Positions 20,653 to 31,037 of a stretch of DNA of 37,331 bases are shown in pieces. Location: the NCBI GenBank assembly GCA_037178675.1, contig JAYMGJ010000146.1, positions 1-37,331 on the forward strand, in the 5' to 3' direction. Positions within the stretch are counted from its first letter, which is position 1, and each line of letters opens with the position of its first letter. Position numbers and translations under genes: made by a program. Origin of the DNA: Scleroderma bovista (taxonomy: Eukaryota > Basidiomycota > Agaricomycetes > Boletales > Sclerodermataceae). Below the pieces are notes generated by a model. The model had not been told where the DNA came from and searched no databases. It was given only the letters and a program-made list of their open reading frames with translations.

Positions 20653-23600
20653 CTAACTAAGTGACAATGGGTAAAAAAATTCCTTATTCCAGTACTTGTT
20701 GAGCCAAAACTCGTTCGATAGCTCGTAAGAAGTGTGAAGTGCTAGGTGTGAATTCACCTCTTTCCCGAAACGTGGAATGGCATGGGCTGGCGAGCGAATG
20801 TGCCGCAATGGAATGATATCTCCAACCCGCACCCCATTACTCCTGATGACACGCTTCAGGATGTGCATGCCAGCAGCAGCGTCGGTTGTATTGGATGACG
20901 GAGGTGGGAGGGTGACGTTAAAACGTTGAACGTAGGCGAGAAATGTATCGCTACGAAGGAGGCGAAAAATGAGACGAACTTGTACAACTGTGTGCCCTGT
21001 AAAGTGGTGAATATATGCCAAGAATGACATCCCATAAGCATACCTCTGAGACCGCTCGAAGGCCAATCACTCCCGTCCGTTTGACTAACAATAGCAAAGT
21101 CATAACACCCGCCAGGGTGTCGTGCTGAGGGAGGGGTGGCAAGAAGACTTTGAGGTTGCTCAAATGACTGCTGATCATGATAATTCGGCTGTTGGACCCG
21201 AACCTTAAACCATGTCTGCATCTTCTCAGAGGCAAAATCAACCGCTGAACAATCAATGCGGCGAAAGTAGTCAGCAATAGCGGATCGTAGTTCTGGTAGA
21301 CCATATAGTTCTGAAGCCTCGTCAATCGAGACCCGTAGTGACGGCTTGACAGTGAGGCGAAATGCAGTGCTAGAAGAAGAGAAAAATCTGGGAGGGAGGA
21401 CAGTGTTGAGGACGACACCGTTAGCAATCCCTTCAGCGGTCTCAAAATAATTGACAAGTCTGCGAGTTGGGATATGATAATGACTGACGTGAAGAGCTTC
21501 TGAGTCGGGCTCGTGTTCGTCCTCTTCACGTTCGTTGTCATCGTTGTCATCTGGTCCTCCCTGTTCAGCTGATGCAAGCCGCGTAGCGATATCGAATCGA
21601 AAACACTTGTCGCTCCGGTCGAGATACCGAGCAATCTGTGAGTAATAGTCCTGATTGTTTCCAGAACGAGCAGGTTGTTTGATCTCGGTGACATGCGCGT
21701 GCTCCGTGACATCGGCTGACCATTGCATAATAGCCCCAGAGGCACGAATGGACGGTACGACATGCTGCAGGAGTTCGAGCTTGGGAATCTCCCAATGCTC
21801 GAGAGGCCCTTTGGAGCCCTGCCTACCGCCAGCAGTGATGATGGCTGACTTGTTAGCGTGGAATGCGTGCAGTGCTGCTTCAATTCTGTTTAAGCTGTTG
21901 TCGTCAAAACGAGGCATCTGAGCAAGATACCGGAAATCGAGAAGGGCTCTAATGGCTGCAAGGAACTTTGGGGGGACAGCACCCGCGACGACCCTGATGA
22001 TGTACCTTTGCACAGCACGATGATCACGACCAGTCACCTGTTTCAACTTTGATACCCCTTCTTGGAATGAACGGTACCCAACTGCTGTTTGGATAAGAGA
22101 AAAGCGGTAATCAATTTCGTCCGGTCCGAGAAGAACAATGCACCATTGTAAGTCGTGGTCCCAGAAAAGGCGGTGAAAATGATGTAGCACCTCTGGGTTG
22201 AAGAAGATGGAAGGATCTGAAAGAAGCCAATTCCTCCAGAATGGCTTGTATACGCCATTAAGGAAGAAGTGCTTGACAATCTTGAGAAAATACTCGAGGT
22301 CATCCGGATCAGCCTCCATGCAGGCTTGTTTGATGTCGTCCAGAGTTCGGGTAGCCATCCGGGGGGGGTGAGGATAAGGGTCACCGAATTCCTTGTAAGT
22401 CGCAGTTGACACTGGCGAGGCTTTGGGGCTGGTGCCCGACAATAAAGTCTGCTCCGGTGTGTCCACGATATATGCCACGAGAGGGGTAAAGCAGTACCGC
22501 AAGTTGCCAACTGGATCATTCATCATAATCCCAACGGCAGCGGCAACCTTGAGGGGGTTTAGCACAAAATCGAGACTTTCATGGACGAGGCGGTCAGCCA
22601 ACAGGCTGCGAACACGTGTTTTTGGGTGAATAAATGATACGACCAGTAAAAGCGCAAGAAGCAGATGGGCGTGCAACGATCCTTTGCTACGGATGTCAGC
22701 ATCGATGTTGGCAAGGCTGAGAAGTAACGGATGCGCCATCCTATTCCCGGTCATTACTGAAATGTTGGTCTTGTCGGAGGACAATACAACACCAAGAAGG
22801 GTAGCACCATTCGGTATTTGATCCTTTACCAGGTCAAAAAGGGAGTAAGAACTGTGAAATGATTGACTTGCCTGTAAATTCCAGGCGTGATCCCCTGACA
22901 ACCAATCCTCGTAGATACGAACGGTCCGTGCAGACGACGACCATACTTTTCGAGGAACGAAGGAAATGTGGGGCGTGAACAGAGGATGGCTGAGGAGCGA
23001 CTGAAGGCATTCCACTGGATCACGATAGTATAGAAGGGCTTTGCGTTTGGTTGCGACCTTGGGGAGGAGAATGTGTAATTTCCACCGAGGACCAGATGGT
23101 AACATCTCTGCGCGAAGTCGCAGCTCCTTTGCCGTTCGAAAAGAGAGGGGAAGCTGCTTGATCTGAGACATGAGTTAGCTTCAAACGAGAATGAAAGAGA
23201 AAAGGCATACCAGTTCCAAGGCCAAGAAGTCATCAATAGCCGCTATGCTTAAGCGTGAGCGCAGAAACCAAGATGCCAACTGCCAGTCTACTCTTGACAC
23301 GAAAGGATAATATAGATTTTCCCTCCGGAAGGATGCATATTGGTCGCTGAAAAACTGGTCCATGAAAGTAGCTCCCCCTGGATATATTGATGGGATGTTT
23401 GGGTGAGTGTCGACAGCTGGGACAGTGTGGTCTTGATGCTCATCGACTGGGTTGTACCCGATGTCTTCGTTCGTTCCGAATCCACCCGCATCGTCAGCTT
23501 CAGGAAATATATCACGATCAGGGCTAGGCCGATGTTGGGTTCGATCAGTCATTGAGTGAGTTTCTGTGCCATCCTGGGCAGCCGGAGTGTGGTAATGAAG

Positions 23601-23750
23601 GCGAGATAAGTTGTTCATCCATGAGCTGCACGCATTTGAGGGCTGATTTATGTGTTGAAGGACCCGCGTCTCGTTTTTGAATCTCTTCCCGCAATCAGGA
23701 CAGAACGATGTTTTCTGAGCTCGACGAAGTTTTCGCATCACTTTAGGCAT
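20653..23750 (-). CDS. Plavaka/DUF6830-type transposase-related protein
   Basis: Three exons (23750-23211, 23162-21044, 20996-20653) join into an uninterrupted protein of about 1000 residues. The N-terminus has a zinc-finger-like block (CPDCGKRF...HINQPSNAC). The middle resembles the Plavaka-type transposase group of basidiomycetes (YYPFVSRVDWQLASW; GATLLGVVLSSDKTNIS; FTPLVAYIVDTPEQ; VLHHFHRLFWDHDLQW). The C-terminus is the DUF6830-like region (AAGMHILKRVIRSNGVRVGDIIPL...LNKYWNKEFFY). The CxxC motif that many relatives carry after the PEQ block is absent (SPKASPVS), so it may be a non-mobile or domesticated branch. Introns are 48 and 47 nt. I see no terminal inverted repeats next to it. Confidence 0.8.
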
Positions 23751-23861
23751 GGCGGTGATGAGGACACAAAGAGGTGAACACACTAAGCGAATTGTCTTAC
23801 AGTTTGGTTCTGGACAACGTCCCCCGATATACCAGCAGCCTTAGTATGAGTCAGCAAAATT

Positions 23862-24038
23862 TTACTTACGCTTCACCTCCATTTTACTGATCGCACCTAT
23901 TTTCTCCATGTCATAGGCCATGCACTCAAACCCTATCCGGGTCTTCTCCGGGTCACCTGAGATGGGATCAGTGTTGTCCGACAGTTGTTCTTCATCTTTA
24001 AACTCCCCAGAGCGCTCGTCGTCCACCCGCGGTACCAT
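23862..24038 (-). CDS. Small acidic ORF, possibly an upstream exon of the Plavaka-type gene
   Basis: A 58-codon frame from ATG at 24038 encodes an acidic peptide (ERSGEFKDEEQLSDNTDPIS) that looks like real protein, but I do not recognise it. Its last codons contain a GTAAGT donor. A 60-nt intron (23869-23810) with a CTGAC/TACTAA branch region would join it in frame to the Plavaka-type protein and add about 76 residues before the ATG at 23750. Alternatives are an independent small gene or 5' UTR. Confidence 0.35.
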   Translation of the reverse strand: MVPRVDDERSGEFKDEEQLSDNTDPISGDPEKTRIGFECMAYDMEKIGAISKMEVKRK

Positions 24039-24137
24039 CTTCTGAATGGAAGGAGATCAATTCTGTGGAAGTACTACTCGGTTAGTACATGACACGGTGA
24101 GTTACTACATCCACACTCTGGATTCCAGCTTACTGGT

Positions 24138-24440
24138 ATGTTTACCCTGTTGGAGATGCAGGAATCATCAGTGATCCCGCCCCCCGATGACCCTGTAGAG
24201 GCTCATTTGCTTTTGGAAACGGCAATCAGCAACTACAGAGTACAATACATCCAAAAATCTCTGGCAGATCAGCTCGTGCATCGCGATGCGCTACAACTAC
24301 AATACAGCCGGCTGCGGATGGAAAAAGCAGTGTCGAAGCTGACCGCTGCAGAACTGCACGTTGGGCGGGTACGCATGATTGTGAGACGCAGCGGCTATAA
24401 CCCTGATGGCAATGAATTATACACCGTCCGTAGTACATAG
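24138..24440 (+). CDS. Small hypothetical helical protein
   Basis: A 100-residue frame starting with ATG. Most of it reads as an amphipathic helix with heptad-like spacing (AISNYRVQYIQKSLADQLVH), ending with a short loop (RRSGYNPDGNELY). No family is recognised. It lies divergent to the Plavaka-type gene, with about 100 bp between it and the small upstream ORF. A GTGAGT and a GTATGT motif just upstream could be splice sites, so the start is uncertain. Confidence 0.4.
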   Translation: MFTLLEMQESSVIPPPDDPVEAHLLLETAISNYRVQYIQKSLADQLVHRDALQLQYSRLRMEKAVSKLTAAELHVGRVRMIVRRSGYNPDGNELYTVRST

Positions 24441-25332
24441 TTCTCGTGTATGTATATCTTATGTCAACTGCCTATTGCGCCTTGTTATTTAGGTGGTCAT
24501 GCAGGTGTACAGGTAAATACTGTAGGGGATGTGACATCCACCACTCATTGTCCACGATATCCCAGTCACTAAAACAATCCATTACTGTAGGCAAGTCAAC
24601 GTGCGATACGTTGTCGTCCACATACCGGCGATGACAAAGCTGATCCTTGGCGCCAGCTGGTGTGGGGACGCAGATGAGGCAGATAATATAGGTATATCGG
24701 CGAGGGCGAACCGAATGAGGGCATGATAAATTCTGTTTGCGTGCTGCCAACCTAGTGCTGGCTATTGTCATCGTGCTTATCGTCAAAGTTTCCAAGGGCA
24801 TCGGATATGTAGACATACGATAAGAATTGTGACAGCTGGCACATAATATTATAAAGGCTCACCGAACAGTTGCCTAGCACAACGTGGGCTGTGCGTACGA
24901 TCTTCAAAGAAGGCCAACAATACTCGCCCTTTGTGTTGATGCGGTGGTGGTAGCCGTCTTCATCACCGTGCTAGGGTTGTTTGGCCGTCATCCTTGTTAC
25001 TGAGTGGTTGTAGCCGTCGTCATAGTAGTTGTAGTAGTAGTGTCGGCGTCAGTGTGACGGAAGTAGTGGTGGTGGGAACAAGGACTTGGACGTAGTGGTG
25101 GTGGGAATGAAGACTTAGAGAATTTCGGATGTGTTGTGATTACATTAGCTGCACCGATTACATAACACAACAAGGCTTCTGTTTGCACGAGAGGTAGATC
25201 TTACATAAGCGACACCAGCGCACGACAATCCATTCAGTGCCCTCGTTGGGAGCCTCAACCACCTTCGGATGAGGTCAATCCTGAGTCGCTTTCTCCAGCG
25301 CCTGTCTGCAGTGTGATGCGACGTTCACGCGT
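24441..25332. other. Gene-poor stretch with short GTG/GTA-rich tandem repeats
   Basis: At about 25015-25115 there are GTAGTAGTAG and duplicated GTAGTGGTGGTGGGAA units, similar in style to the 12.5-13.5 kb satellite. A 114-codon minus-strand frame at 24816-24472 has no recognised domain. Nothing else can be supported. Confidence 0.5.
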
Positions 25333-26053
25333 GTGAGTGTTGAGTGTCTTTTCTCTTGTGATTGGTACTATCTCTCGCCATACTATCGGATTAACTTGGT
25401 TCCACCTCCACACCCTGATCTCGCTTCCCACCCACTGCTGCCGTCAAATAATACAGGTTTGCCGGATGCTGGACACTCGCCATCATCGCGCACGGGAAGC
25501 CCAGCAGACGGATATCCCACGGGTACACTGCCCGTCATTGATCCGTCGTTGGATGTGGGGAACTCTACGGGCGCAAGCAGGGCAGGTGAGGAGACACCGA
25601 TACTACTGGAGGTCGCTGTGAACGCCTTGCTGAACTCTGTTTCCACAGAACGGGAGCCATCGATCGGGGGCACATGCGCTGCACGAGGTGGGGAAGAAAA
25701 CGAGTCCAAGGCAACGGACGGGACGAGAGGAGATTTGTCCTACTGACGCCAGCAACTCGAATGCACCGTATTCATCTCCGGGGTCGACAATAGAGCGTCC
25801 GCCTGAGATGAAGCAGATACTGACCGAGGATAGTGAGCCGATGTTAAACCCAGGTTCGTTTTGTCCCTTCTCTTATGTGTTTTCCATTTCGTTGTTGATT
25901 ACCTCACCACCAGGTCGTGCTGTCGCCAGCCTAATGACGATAGCGGTCTCATCATCCCTACGTGATAATAATAAAAACAGTCCCACTAGCACAACGACAC
26001 GCGACGACAACTGCAACGGTCACCAACTGGACAGCAACGGCGAGCGTAACTAG
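25333..26053 (+). CDS. Doubtful hypothetical gene, Ser/Pro-rich
   Basis: Two overlapping frames encode disordered Ser/Pro/Thr-rich text (about PLLPSNNTGLPDAGHSPSS and NAPYSSPGSTIERPPEMKQI). A possible intron runs from about 25853 (GTTCGT donor) to 25913 (CACCAG). No ATG opens the first frame and no domain is seen. It may be a decayed gene or chance. Confidence 0.2.
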
Positions 26054-26433
26054 TATTGTTAACATTAATGTGCTAGTGGCTTTGTAATAAAATGATTTAC
26101 TGCACTACTAGACAGTCCGTGCGAGCTAATTGTAGACAACACTAACGATGATGCAGCCACCATCGTTGACGGCGGCAATGGTTGACAGTAAGTAATTTGT
26201 AAGTTTCCTGATGGCCAGACTTGAAGTAATAAGTAGTTTTACCAATAGGCTTGCATGGACTGTGAGATGTGGGTGAGGCTATACAGACTAAGTGCTAGAT
26301 GTACATATCTTGCAACAGCCTTGTACAGCATTGATGAGTCTGTCCAGGCTGTACAGACTTGCAAACAAGCAAGAAAACTGTAGCACCTGTGGCCAAAAAA
26401 GGCTGTTTTGCTGATGTCCCGAAATAAGGGATT

Positions 26434-28036
26434 TGCTGATGTGGAATCATCAGACAAGATTCCAGTCAGGAAGTGGTTGTGAAAGCTTCTTGGACCATGA
26501 AAGTAGCTCATTTCATCTGGGGCAACGTGCTGAACCCAGTCCAGTGTTGGGTCAATGTAACGAGGATCATCCGAGGCTGAGCATGGACCATTTGTTAAGC
26601 TTCTTGGAAAAAGGTGTGTTGGGGGGGTTGCTACAGTGGACCTACAGGACAGAAGCTGTGGTAGGAAATTGGTAACCCTGTAGTAACCTCAGTAGATGTT
26701 CAAGCTACTATATTAGAGTAGTACCTGTAGTAACTACTACAAGTGAGTATGTGTAGAAATGAGTGTGTAATGGACTACTTACCCTCAGTAGATGTTCAAG
26801 CTACTGAGGGACTAATAGGAAATACTACTGTGTATGTGCGCTCTGAGGGCTTATGTAAGCATCACATGGTCACGCACCTCAGTACCTAGTAATGCGTGCT
26901 GGTTAATTTACAACAAAGCTAGCATTTCTCTCAAGTAGCAGAGAGTATAGATCAAAGCGACGAATAGACTCTTCTTGATCTAGGAGTAGCACAACTTGCC
27001 ACGTAAAGCCAGACCTCTGCCAGTTAGTGCGCGCAAACAGGTCCTTGCAGTGGGTTTTCAAGAGGTGTTCGCTAACATCTGCGGTGTACTGGATGAGACA
27101 ACCCACATTATGTATGCTGTGACCGAATGATTGAAAGACCTCAAGTTTAGGAATGTTGAAATGATTGATCTCTTTAGACTTTCCTCGCCGCGCACCTGCT
27201 TGAATTATAGCACTCTTGTAAGCATGGAACTCTGACAAAGCCTCTTCCATGGCACGGATAGACGAGGGAGTGAAGGTTGGAGCCTGAGCCTGGTAGATAA
27301 GATCAACGATGGCATGGATGGCACGCACAAACTCTGGTTCTGCACAACCAGCTATGGTTGCAACAACTGTCCATTGGAGGTCCCAGTGGTCACACCTGGT
27401 CATTTGCTTGACATGCGATACACCATTGAAGTGACGAGTACCGACACGTCTGTGCTGTATACGATAGTGTGTATCGAGTTCGTTGTGCCCTAACACCTCC
27501 TTGCACCATTTAAACGGATGATCAAAGAATAGTTTGTGACCTGCATGTAAGAGTTCTCCAATGAGAAATATGGATGGGTTCGAGAATCGCCAGTTGCGCC
27601 AAAAGGGGAGCTGGACGCCACTGAGATGTGCCTTCTTGGCTGCAGCCAGAAATTCTTCAAGCCTCCAGGGGTCTATGTTTGCACACAGCTGCCAGAGCAT
27701 TTCCAGGGTGAGCTCACCACCACGTGGTGCATATGGAATCCCATCACCAAATTGGTTCTGTTCGGCAAGGGAAATCGGTGAGACAGACTTCGTAACACAG
27801 GCGATCATAAGTTGTTCTGGAAGATCTGTGATGTATGCGATGAGTGGTGTGAAACAGTATTGGGTGATGTTGGTGGGGTCGCTCATAAATGTACCAGTGC
27901 GTGCAGCAATTTTCAAACCAGTGCAGACGATATCGAGGCAACAATGCCATATGCACGCCTCTAAGACTGATTGGAAGTCGGAATGAACGAGGAATTCTGG
28001 TGAGGGGGTATATGTGATGCATGACCGTAGTAACAC
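26434..28036 (-). pseudogene. Second Plavaka/DUF6830-type gene copy, truncated and interrupted
   Basis: The segment 28036-26903 matches the middle of the protein at 20653-23750 (YCFTPLIAYITDLPEQ, LPFWRNWRFSNPSIF, GVSHVKQMT, IQYTADVSEHLLKTHCK). The N-terminal zinc finger and first domain are missing. The frame ends after LLLERNASFVVN. The next family segment (DPTLDWVQHVAPDEMSYFHG to DDSTSA) resumes at about 26589-26434, so about 315 bp of unrelated sequence separates the two. The rest of the C-terminus is lost. It is clearly more diverged than a recent duplicate. The PEQ block again lacks CxxC. Confidence 0.82.
26782..26810. repeat. Perfect 10-bp hairpin in the insert that breaks the second Plavaka-type copy
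   Basis: CCCTCAGTAG and CTACTGAGGG face each other across a 9-nt loop (ATGTTCAAG). A related copy of the same text stands at about 26688-26710. The surrounding sequence (26590-26902) is rich in TAGTAACT/AGTAGTA motifs and may be a small mobile element, but I could not find its ends. Confidence 0.6.
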
Positions 28037-28072
28037 TAGACTGGCTTTATTTCAGAGAAACCTGGTCCTACT

Positions 28073-28819
28073 ATGAGCCCACTTTCAGTATCTAAAGCAG
28101 CCCGTTGCAACAAGTCATTGCCATATTTGATCCCCAAGCGGATCGTACCCCTAGAGCTCTCCTATATGCAGAGGGCCCTAGGAGATTCTTACCTCCCTCC
28201 TTACTGCCATCAAGACATTGGTCTAGATCCCTGCAAGGTGAGAAAGGTCATCATAGAACATTCATATTGACCATCTATCCAGTGCCAGGACATTTTGGAT
28301 GATATTATCAAGAAATTACCCAAAGATATCATTCACAATGCTATTAGGGCACAATATGCAGACTGTGAGGTGACACGCCACCGCGTCCTTACAACGACCT
28401 GGGAAATCGAAAGACTTGAGAGGTGGAAGAGTTTCCATGCTCGTTCTTTGGGATTCTTTCAAGAGCAGAACAGGACCTCTCATGGTAAACTGGAATTTTG
28501 GAGGTTGTGGTGTGCCTTTAAAGGTATAGATGCCCGCCAGCAAGATGAAGAAGCTACTCGGAACCTGTTGGAAGATGAGTTCTCTATGTTGGAGCACTTA
28601 CAGAGGCACTTCAGGTGGAGTGAGGATACTGCTGTCTCCCTTGGTGCCATTAGTGTAGATCGGGCTATCACTAATGAAATGGCAAGCAACACGGAGGGGT
28701 CAACCGATGGCGATCTTGAAGTCTCCAGCACCAGCAGACCCTATGGCAGTGACCCGGAGGAACCCTATACTAGTGAGCTGGAGGAACCCTGTACTAGTGA
28801 CCCAGGGGATCTCTTTTGA
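28073..28819 (+). CDS. Two-exon hypothetical protein
   Basis: Exons 28073-28237 and 28283-28819 join across a 45-nt intron (GTGAGA donor, ATTGAC branch-like box, TATCCAG acceptor) into about 233 residues. The N-terminal part is Leu/Tyr/Pro-rich. The middle is helical with many aromatic residues (WEIERLERWKSFHARSLGFF). The C-terminus is acidic with imperfect repeats (SDPEEPYTSELEEPCTSD). No family is recognised. A TTTCAG just upstream (28050-28055) could be an acceptor for an earlier exon. The gene is divergent from the broken Plavaka-type copy. Confidence 0.5.
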
Positions 28820-29202
28820 AGCTTGGGTTTTGACTCTAGCTAGAGTAGTATGTGTTCTCGCCATGAGGCTTGCCTCATGTACTGATTGTGACTTCTCAGG
28901 TTATCCTCATTTGCAACGTGTTATTCTTGACTGTTCGATGTGACATCTCTGATCTGTATCTCGCTTTGACTGTAATCCAATTCCATTCTGTGTTGTATTG
29001 GATTTGGATCAGATAAGGATTAGTAAAACAAAAGGCGCCAGCGGTTTTGACTCGCTGACATTCACAGCGGCAACTCTCAGTCAGACGATGAGGTGGGGTC
29101 AACAAAGAAAGGTATTCTTTCGCTGGTTCTTTAAAACATACTCTCATGACAACAGGACATTGCAAAGCCAGGAAGACGGAGTGACCTCAATCCTTGCCAT
29201 CG

Positions 29203-29342
29203 CCCAAGTGCAAGTCAGCTTGGTATCCCAAGCAAGTTCCCTCAAGATCCCTTGCCATCATACCCCATGTTGGTTCATACGGATGAATATGCGGATCAAC
29301 CAGAAATCCTGGATGACCATGGGCTGTATGGTCATGCTGGTG
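29203..29342 (+). repeat. Direct repeat A, first copy
   Basis: This segment and 29633-29780 are diverged direct copies. Both have AAGTGCAAG, then AGCAAGTTCCCTCAA, TACCCCATGT, and GACCAGAAATCCTG or CAACCAGAAATCCTG. The copies flank a tRNA-like sequence. Confidence 0.75.
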
Positions 29343-29427
29343 TTGAGTGGTGTAATCTCAGCACCTCACCTCACTAGTTCTCAAGCTAGTACTTGGGTTA
29401 AACCCCCCAAGTAAGCCATGTACCCTT

Positions 29428-29500
29428 GACCATATAGCTCAGTGGTTAGAGCACCTGGTATAGACCTAGGAGGTCTAGGGTTCAATTCCCTGTCTGGTCA
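29428..29500 (+). tRNA. tRNA-like gene or pseudogene with intact Pol III promoter
   Basis: 73 bases fold as a tRNA: a 7-bp acceptor stem with one mismatch, D stem GCTC/GAGC, anticodon stem CCTGG/CTAGG, variable loop AGGTC and T arm TAGGG-TTCAATT-CCCTG. The A box (TAGCTCAGTGG) and B box (GGTTCAATTCC) match consensus. The anticodon loop TATAGAC lacks the usual T at position 33. The formal anticodon TAG would be leucine, but leucine tRNAs have a long variable arm, which is absent. A decayed tRNA or the head of a SINE is more likely than a working tRNA. Confidence 0.6.
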
Positions 29501-29506
29501 CATTAC

Positions 29507-29510
29507 TTTT
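29507..29510 (+). terminator. Pol III terminator (T4)
   Basis: A run of four T stands seven bases after the tRNA-like sequence, the usual place and form of a Pol III stop. Together with intact A and B boxes it makes a complete small transcription unit. Confidence 0.5.
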
Positions 29511-29516
29511 AACAGC

Positions 29517-29585
29517 TGGTGGCAGCAACAAATATATCGCCACTGGATCCATTGGCTCGTTCACACCCATACCCCAGACCACTTC
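29517..29585 (+). repeat. Direct repeat B, first copy
   Basis: Shares GGTGGCAGCAA and the block CATTGGCTCGTTCACACCCA followed by TACCCCAGACCAC with 29775-29840, about 258 bp further on. With repeat A this shows a period of about 258 bp immediately after the tRNA-like unit. Confidence 0.75.
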
Positions 29586-29632
29586 CATCCAAGTGCCAAG
29601 TTACTACCACCAGTGGACACCTGGACACCCTT

Positions 29633-29780
29633 TGCCAAGTGCAAGCCAAGTTGGTATTCAGAGCAAGTTCCCTCAAAATCTCTTGCCATCGGACTCATAC
29701 CCCATGTTTGTCCACATGAATGAAAATGTGGATTGACCAGAAATCCTGCACAACCGCGGGCCGTATGTTTATGCCGGTGG
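29633..29780 (+). repeat. Direct repeat A, second copy
   Basis: Diverged copy of 29203-29342, followed directly by the second copy of repeat B (29775-29840). Confidence 0.75.
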
Positions 29781-29985
29781 CAGCAATCAACATATCCCTG
29801 CAACCATTGGCTCGTTCACACCCATACCCCAGACCACCTCTGTCGAAGCATCAAATTATTGCATCCATCGGGCACTTGAACCACACCGCGTGTTCATCCG
29901 CCCCACTCCGTACCCCTCAGAACTGATTCGAAACGTACGTGCATTCCATGCCCCACACACCATTGAACAAGAGCATGGAGAAATC

Positions 29986-31037
29986 ATGAGGACCGGGGTT
30001 ATCCAGGTAAGTACCACCGTCCTTCAATGTACCTATGCTTTAACCACATTTCAGGCAGTGGATGATGTGGCCATCACAGGGCAATCTCTCCCTCCACCCA
30101 GACATGGCCATCAACCGCAATGCATGCTGGCAGCTGCCCCGGGACCTCGCCATCAAATCGCTGGTCCTGTGCCAGAAGATCAACAACCCCAAGTCGGAGC
30201 TCCGGTAGTCACGCGGTCGCGCATCAGCAAGGATGTTGAGAACACCATCATTTTGATGGCCCAAAACAATTATAACTACAAATTTTTGTGTGGATACCCA
30301 TTTCCTGCACTGGCTAACTCGAACGCATCCGCATTAGCCTCGGTGAACAATGCAATCGCAACCGTCTTGGAAGGTATGTTATTTTCCATTTTCCAGGCCA
30401 TACTATTATACTTAATATGATTAGATGGTCAGTATTGGGACATTGAAGCACTCTGTAGCAAGGAGGTGCTCTCAAACATGATCAATGCCACAAATGCACT
30501 GCGCTCATCCTTCAAAAGCACCGCAAGATCTGTTGTGCCCCTCGTCTACCACCTTCTGCCTGAAACAACATTTTCGACTGATTCAGAAACCAGAAACTAC
30601 TACAGACAAAAGGTCAACAATTTGCTGATGGACTATATGTTTTTGTACCAACAGGTAAGTTTTCTTTTATGGAATTAGTCTCGTCAGCTTATACTAAGAA
30701 CTACTATTAGGATGGAGAATTTGGACACCACGCGTTAATTGGATTGCCATTCACACTGTTATGGGCAAAGTCAGGCACAGAGATGCCCACCTTGCAGCTC
30801 GATGATAAGCTGTTCAATGGGCTGCTCGCCTTGACTGGTGCAGCCATCGCATCAACGCTTCAAGAATACGAAAGTGGCCAATACAAACGAGTTGAATTCT
30901 CGCAAAAGAACTCTGCTGGTGACTTTGACTCCATTACTGCCATCATTCAAGATGTCCAGGACAATTCAGTACAGCGCTATGAGTATCTACGTAGTCATCT
31001 TGTATCACTGATTACCTCGCTTACTGTTCAGGAGTAG
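29986..31037 (+). CDS. DUF6532-like protein, short form
   Basis: Four exons (29986-30006, 30055-30373, 30425-30654, 30711-31037) join into about 298 residues. The introns (48, 51 and 56 nt) have GTAAGT or GTATGT donors. The text VTRSRISKDVENTIILMAQNNYNYKF followed by a C-terminal helical block (LALTGAAIASTLQEYESGQYKRVEF) resembles the DUF6532 architecture of the gene at 14246-17190, though the similarity is weak. The frame is open upstream of the first ATG to at least 29890, so an upstream exon may be missing. It is much shorter than typical members and may have lost its N-terminal part to the repeats at 29.2-29.85 kb. Confidence 0.6.

Noticed and set aside
29428..29500. Functional leucine tRNA (anticodon TAG)
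   Set aside because: The short variable arm and the missing T33 do not fit a leucine tRNA, so it is kept only as tRNA-like.
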